DNA from: CPC320 sp002684375
Lineage (GTDB): Bacteria > Pseudomonadota > Alphaproteobacteria > Rhodobacterales > Rhodobacteraceae
DNA: 64,000 nucleotides
Reading direction: 5' to 3'
Assembly: GCA_965662545.1 (NCBI GenBank)
Contig: CBFIHZ010000007.1
Coordinates: forward strand, 1-64,000
Shown in pieces: positions 60,675 to 64,000 of this stretch. The notes under the pieces are model-generated. The model was not told where the DNA came from. It searched no databases and saw nothing but the letters and a program-made list of their open reading frames with translations. The position numbers and the translations under genes are program-made. Positions within the stretch are counted from its first letter, which is position 1. The number at the start of each line of letters is the position of its first letter.

Positions 60675-63173
60675 ATGAGCGATAGTGACGGCAAAAAGAC
60701 CTTGGGTCTCCGCGGAGGTGCCCGCCCGGGCAACGTAAAGCAAAGCTTTAGCCACGGGCGGACGAAAAGCGTCGTGGTGGAAACCAAACGCAAACGCGTT
60801 GTGGTGCCGAAATCGACGGTCAACAAATCTGCTGGTGGGTCTACACCGGCGGCGGCATCCATGAAGCGGCCGGCGGGTATCAGCGATGTGGAAATGGAAC
60901 GTCGCCTCAAGGCCGTTCAGGCCGCCAGAGCCCGTGAGGTTGAAGACGCCGCAAAGCGTGCGGCCGCCGAACTCGCCAGCGAAGAGGAACGCAAACGCCG
61001 CCGGGCGGAGATGGAGGCCCAAGAGGCCGAACGCCGCGAAGCCCAAGAACTGGCGAAGAAAAAAGCCGAAGAGTCAGAGGCCCTGCGCAAAGCCGCGGAG
61101 GAAGCTGCCAAACAGGCGGCTGAAAGCGTCGACAATGCAGCGCCACAGCCTGCCGCCGCAAAAGTGGCCCCAAAAACCGCGCCAACTAAAGCTGCGCCCA
61201 CCCCGCTTCGCAAAAAAGAGCGCGAGGCAGACACCCGCGATAAAAACCGCAACAAAGGCGGTGACGACAACCGACGGTCGGGTAAACTAACGCTGAACCA
61301 AGCGCTCTCGGGTGGCGAAGGCGGCCGACAAAAATCCATGGCCGCGATGAAGCGCAAGCAAGAGCGCGCACGCCTCAAGGCCTTGGGCCAGAATATGGAG
61401 CGCGAAAAGATTGTCCGCGATGTCCAGCTGCCAGAGGCCATTATCGTATCCGAGTTGGCAAACCGGATGGCCGAACGGGTCGGCGATGTTGTTAAATCCC
61501 TGATGCAAATGGGCATGATGGTAACGCAAAACCAATCTATTGACGCGGATACAGCAGAACTGATTATCCAAGAGTTTGGTCATAAAGTTGTCCGGGTTTC
61601 AGACGCTGATGTGGAAGATGTGATCAATGAAATCGTCGACGCCGACGAGACCTTGATCTCTCGGCCACCTGTGATCACCATCATGGGCCACGTCGACCAC
61701 GGCAAAACATCTCTACTGGATGCGATTCGAGACGCCAAGGTCGTCGCTGGCGAAGCTGGGGGCATCACGCAACATATAGGTGCCTATCAGGTCAAGACCG
61801 CAGGGGGCACTGTGTTGAGTTTTCTCGACACGCCCGGTCACGCAGCCTTTACCTCGATGCGATCGCGCGGCGCGCAAGTTACCGATATTGTGATTTTGGT
61901 TGTTGCGGCTGATGATGCCGTTATGCCGCAGACGATTGAGGCCATTAATCATGCCAAAGCGGCAGGTGTGCCGATGATTGTGGCCATCAATAAAATGGAT
62001 AAGCCAGATGCGACCCCCGACAAAGTGCGGACGGATCTGTTACAGCATGAGGTGATCGTTGAGAAAATGTCTGGCGAAGTGCAGGATGTCGAAGTTTCGG
62101 CTATAACCGGCATGGGACTGGATGAATTGCTGGAAGCAATCGCGTTGCAGGCCGAGATTCTAGAACTGAAAGCCAACCCCGACCGCGCCGCTCAAGGCGC
62201 CGTGATTGAGGCACAGCTTGACGTGGGACGCGGTCCGGTTGCCACGGTTCTGGTTCAAAAAGGTACATTGAAACAAGGCGATATATTCGTTGTCGGCGAA
62301 CAATGGGGCCGTGTACGCGCCTTGATTGACGACAAGGGTGACCGGATCAAGACCGCAGGTCCATCCGTACCGGTTGAGGTTCTGGGGCTGAATGGCACCC
62401 CTGAGGCCGGTGATGTTCTGAACGTTGTCGACACCGAGGCACAAGCCCGCGAGATTGCCGAATACCGCGCAAACGCCGCAAAAGACAAACGTGCCGCAGC
62501 CGGCGCGGCCACCACGCTTGAGCAATTGATGACCAAGGCCAAGCAAGACGAAAACCTCAGCGAGTTGCCTATTTTGGTGAAAGCCGACGTACAGGGATCT
62601 GCAGAAGCAATTGTTCAGGCGATGGAGAAAATCGGCAACGATGAGGTGCGCGTTCGGGTGCTTCATTCTGGTGTGGGCGCAATCACCGAAAGTGATATCG
62701 GCCTTGCCGAAGCGTCTGGCGCACCGGTGATGGGCTTTAACGTCCGGGCCAATGCGTCCGCGCGCAACTCGGCCAATCAAAAAGGCGTCGAGATTCGCTA
62801 TTATTCGGTGATCTATGATCTGGTTGATGACGTCAAAGCCGCCGCAAGCGGCTTGCTGAGCGCCGAAATTCGCGAGAATTTCATTGGCTATTCAAAGATC
62901 AAAGAAGTGTTCAAAGTCTCGGGTGTCGGCAAAGTTGCGGGCTGCCTTGTCACCGAAGGTGTCGCGCGCCGCTCGGCAGGTGTGCGTCTGCTGCGCGACA
63001 ATGTGGTGATCCACGAGGGAACGCTGAAAACGCTCAAACGCTTCAAGGACGAAGTACCAGAAGTACAATCTGGCCAGGAATGCGGTATGGCGTTTGAAAA
63101 CTATGAAGATATACGCGCCGATGATGTGATCGAAATCTTTGAGCGCGAAGAGGTGATGCGTAACCTCGACTAA
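60675..63173 (+). CDS. infB: Translation initiation factor IF-2
   Basis: An 832-residue IF-2, which brings initiator tRNA to the 30S subunit and promotes subunit joining. A long Ala/Lys/Glu-rich flexible N-terminus (about residues 60-200) precedes the GTPase domain. G1 is GHVDHGKTS, G3 is LDTPGHAAFTSMRSRGA, G4 is NKMDKPDA. The C-terminal domains include GVGAITESDIGLAEASGAP and the tRNA-binding end with ECGMAFENYEDI. AAGGAAAA lies upstream and the ylxR stop abuts the ATG. A terminator follows at 63204. Confidence 0.97.
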   Translation: MSDSDGKKTLGLRGGARPGNVKQSFSHGRTKSVVVETKRKRVVVPKSTVNKSAGGSTPAAASMKRPAGISDVEMERRLKAVQAARAREVEDAAKRAAAELASEEERKRRRAEMEAQEAERREAQELAKKKAEESEALRKAAEEAAKQAAESVDNAAPQPAAAKVAPKTAPTKAAPTPLRKKEREADTRDKNRNKGGDDNRRSGKLTLNQALSGGEGGRQKSMAAMKRKQERARLKALGQNMEREKIVRDVQLPEAIIVSELANRMAERVGDVVKSLMQMGMMVTQNQSIDADTAELIIQEFGHKVVRVSDADVEDVINEIVDADETLISRPPVITIMGHVDHGKTSLLDAIRDAKVVAGEAGGITQHIGAYQVKTAGGTVLSFLDTPGHAAFTSMRSRGAQVTDIVILVVAADDAVMPQTIEAINHAKAAGVPMIVAINKMDKPDATPDKVRTDLLQHEVIVEKMSGEVQDVEVSAITGMGLDELLEAIALQAEILELKANPDRAAQGAVIEAQLDVGRGPVATVLVQKGTLKQGDIFVVGEQWGRVRALIDDKGDRIKTAGPSVPVEVLGLNGTPEAGDVLNVVDTEAQAREIAEYRANAAKDKRAAAGAATTLEQLMTKAKQDENLSELPILVKADVQGSAEAIVQAMEKIGNDEVRVRVLHSGVGAITESDIGLAEASGAPVMGFNVRANASARNSANQKGVEIRYYSVIYDLVDDVKAAASGLLSAEIRENFIGYSKIKEVFKVSGVGKVAGCLVTEGVARRSAGVRLLRDNVVIHEGTLKTLKRFKDEVPEVQSGQECGMAFENYEDIRADDVIEIFEREEVMRNLD

Positions 63174-63203
63174 ACAGAGACCGGCCTCAATGTCACAGAT
63201 TTT

Positions 63204-63232
63204 AAAAGCGCGCGAGGTTCTCGGGCGCTTTT
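63204..63232 (+). terminator. Intrinsic terminator after infB
   Basis: AAAAGCG (63204-63210) pairs with CGCTTTT (63226-63232), with further pairing in the CGCGAGGTTCTCGGG part, followed by ATCTTTT. It ends the rimP-infB operon. Confidence 0.75.
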
Positions 63233-63259
63233 ATCTTTTGTGGTGGCAAAAATGATGTT

Positions 63260-63658
63260 CTAAAGCCAATCCCGCAGGATCGGGATCAACGGGATGTCCG
63301 CCGCGGGCATCGGATATGACGACAGATCTTTGGCGTGGGACCATGCCAAAACCTGCCCCTCGCGCCCACGCGGGATGCCCTCCCATTTGCGACAGGCAAA
63401 CAGCGGCATTAGCAGATGAAACCCTTCATAGCTGTGCGAGGCAAATGTCAGAGGCGCCAGACAAGATGCCCAGGTATCAATGCCCAACTCCTCTTGCAAT
63501 TCACGGATTAGAGCCCCTTCGGGGGTCTCGCCACACTCAACTTTACCACCGGGAAATTCCCATAATCCTGCCATCGACTTTCCGGCGGGACGCTGTGCCA
63601 GTAATACCCGGCCGTCACGGTCGATCAGCGCCACGGCCGATACCAACACCGTCTTCAT
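63260..63658 (-). CDS. mutT: Nudix hydrolase, 8-oxo-dGTP diphosphatase (MutT)
   Basis: A 132-residue MutT that removes mutagenic 8-oxo-dGTP from the nucleotide pool. The Nudix box runs from GGKVECGETPEGALIRE through LQEELGI (residues about 38-61) with all acidic residues, and VSAVALIDRDGRVLLAQRPA is the characteristic N-terminus. The start overlaps the argJ stop by four bases (ATGA), so translation is coupled to argJ; this argJ-mutT pair is common in alphaproteobacteria. Confidence 0.93.
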   Translation of the reverse strand: MKTVLVSAVALIDRDGRVLLAQRPAGKSMAGLWEFPGGKVECGETPEGALIRELQEELGIDTWASCLAPLTFASHSYEGFHLLMPLFACRKWEGIPRGREGQVLAWSHAKDLSSYPMPAADIPLIPILRDWL

Positions 63659-64000
63659 GATCTATAGTCCGCATTGATCTCAATATAGCCATGTGTGAGA
63701 TCACAGGTCCAGACGGTTGCGCTGTGCGCCCCTATCCCCAAATCTACCGCAATCCGCAAGTTGCTGCCCTTCATATAGGCCGCTGCCTCATCTTCACGAT
63801 AGCTCGGCGCAACCCAGCCGTTTTCTGCAACCAGAATATCACCAAAGCGGATCGTCAACAAATCCCGGTCCGCCACTGCACCGGATTTGCCAATCGCCAT
63901 GACCACCCTGCCCCAGTTTGGATCCTCACCGGCAACCGCCGTTTTCACCAAGGGTGAATTGGCAATAGACATCGCATGGGTATGCGCATCTTTAGTACTT
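63655..64000 (-). CDS. argJ: Glutamate N-acetyltransferase/ornithine acetyltransferase, C-terminal part (partial)
   Basis: The last 114 or so codons of ArgJ; the rest lies beyond the right edge. Conserved segments are IANSPLVKTAVAGEDPNWG, VVMAIGKSG, EDEAAAYMKGSNLRIAVDLG and the terminal WTCDLTHGYIEINADYRS, which is the diagnostic ArgJ C-terminus. The open frame continues to the edge upstream of the ATG at 63972, so that ATG is internal. ArgJ recycles the acetyl group in arginine synthesis. It is read toward mutT. Confidence 0.93.
   Translation of the reverse strand, partial: STKDAHTHAMSIANSPLVKTAVAGEDPNWGRVVMAIGKSGAVADRDLLTIRFGDILVAENGWVAPSYREDEAAAYMKGSNLRIAVDLGIGAHSATVWTCDLTHGYIEINADYRS

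Noticed and set aside
1..64000. CRISPR arrays, insertion sequences, integrases and phage genes
   Set aside because: No regularly spaced repeats, transposase or integrase motifs, or terminal inverted repeats were seen on either strand.

Overview
The window looks like a chromosomal segment of an alphaproteobacterium, most likely a marine Rhodobacterales (Roseobacter-group) organism of intermediate GC. This is inferred from protein character and gene order: a petP-petR regulator pair, the run histone-deacetylase-like gene / xseB / ispA / dxs, gltB-gltD, a DUF1467 protein beside an EI24 protein, a hemP cluster, and rimP-nusA-ylxR-infB. I see no rRNA, tRNA, CRISPR array, insertion sequence or prophage.

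Layout. 1-4.1 kb is accessory and partly decayed: an acyl-CoA dehydrogenase remnant, an intact family III CoA-transferase, a livF remnant and a class II aldolase-like gene. 4.1-12.2 kb is mostly housekeeping: a methyltransferase, an SDR protein, the isoprenoid genes, petPR and ilvE. 12.7-15.1 kb holds a SnoaL-like protein, an acetyltransferase and cobO. 15.3-30.6 kb is a large uptake and nitrogen-metabolism region. It has one polyamine-type ABC transporter on the minus strand, then an ectoine-hydrolase-like M24 protein with an ArgE-like deacetylase, a class III aminotransferase and a GntR regulator, then a second, putrescine-type transporter (potFGHI) that runs into a PuuB-like oxidase. 30.7-31.5 kb is a tightly coupled hemP cluster. 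31.6-38.3 kb holds EamA, msrA, msrB, a lone hyuA, queG, a GST and mtgA. 38.4-49.7 kb is dominated by gltB, gltD, uppP and carB. 49.9-50.9 kb contains collapsed pabB-pabC. 51.0-56.9 kb holds aspS, an acetyltransferase, a REC-domain protein, mce, DUF1467, EI24 and a nitroreductase. 57.1-63.2 kb holds a dead M48 protease followed by the translation operon rimP-nusA-ylxR-infB. mutT and the 3' end of argJ close the window.

How the genes work together. The 15-31 kb block appears built to import and oxidise small nitrogen compounds (polyamines, possibly ectoine-type solutes). Three TGATCA-centred sites lie at the two promoters around the GntR gene and suggest one local regulon. In both transport operons a stem-loop directly follows the binding-protein gene, which would favour more binding protein than permease.

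The window contains no clearly new system. The strongest unusual signals are four gene remnants with visible lesions, dxs that appears to start at ATC, the TGATCA sites, the M24/M20/aminotransferase set between two transporters, a 53-codon ORF coupled to hemP, and an intrinsic terminator just before rimP.
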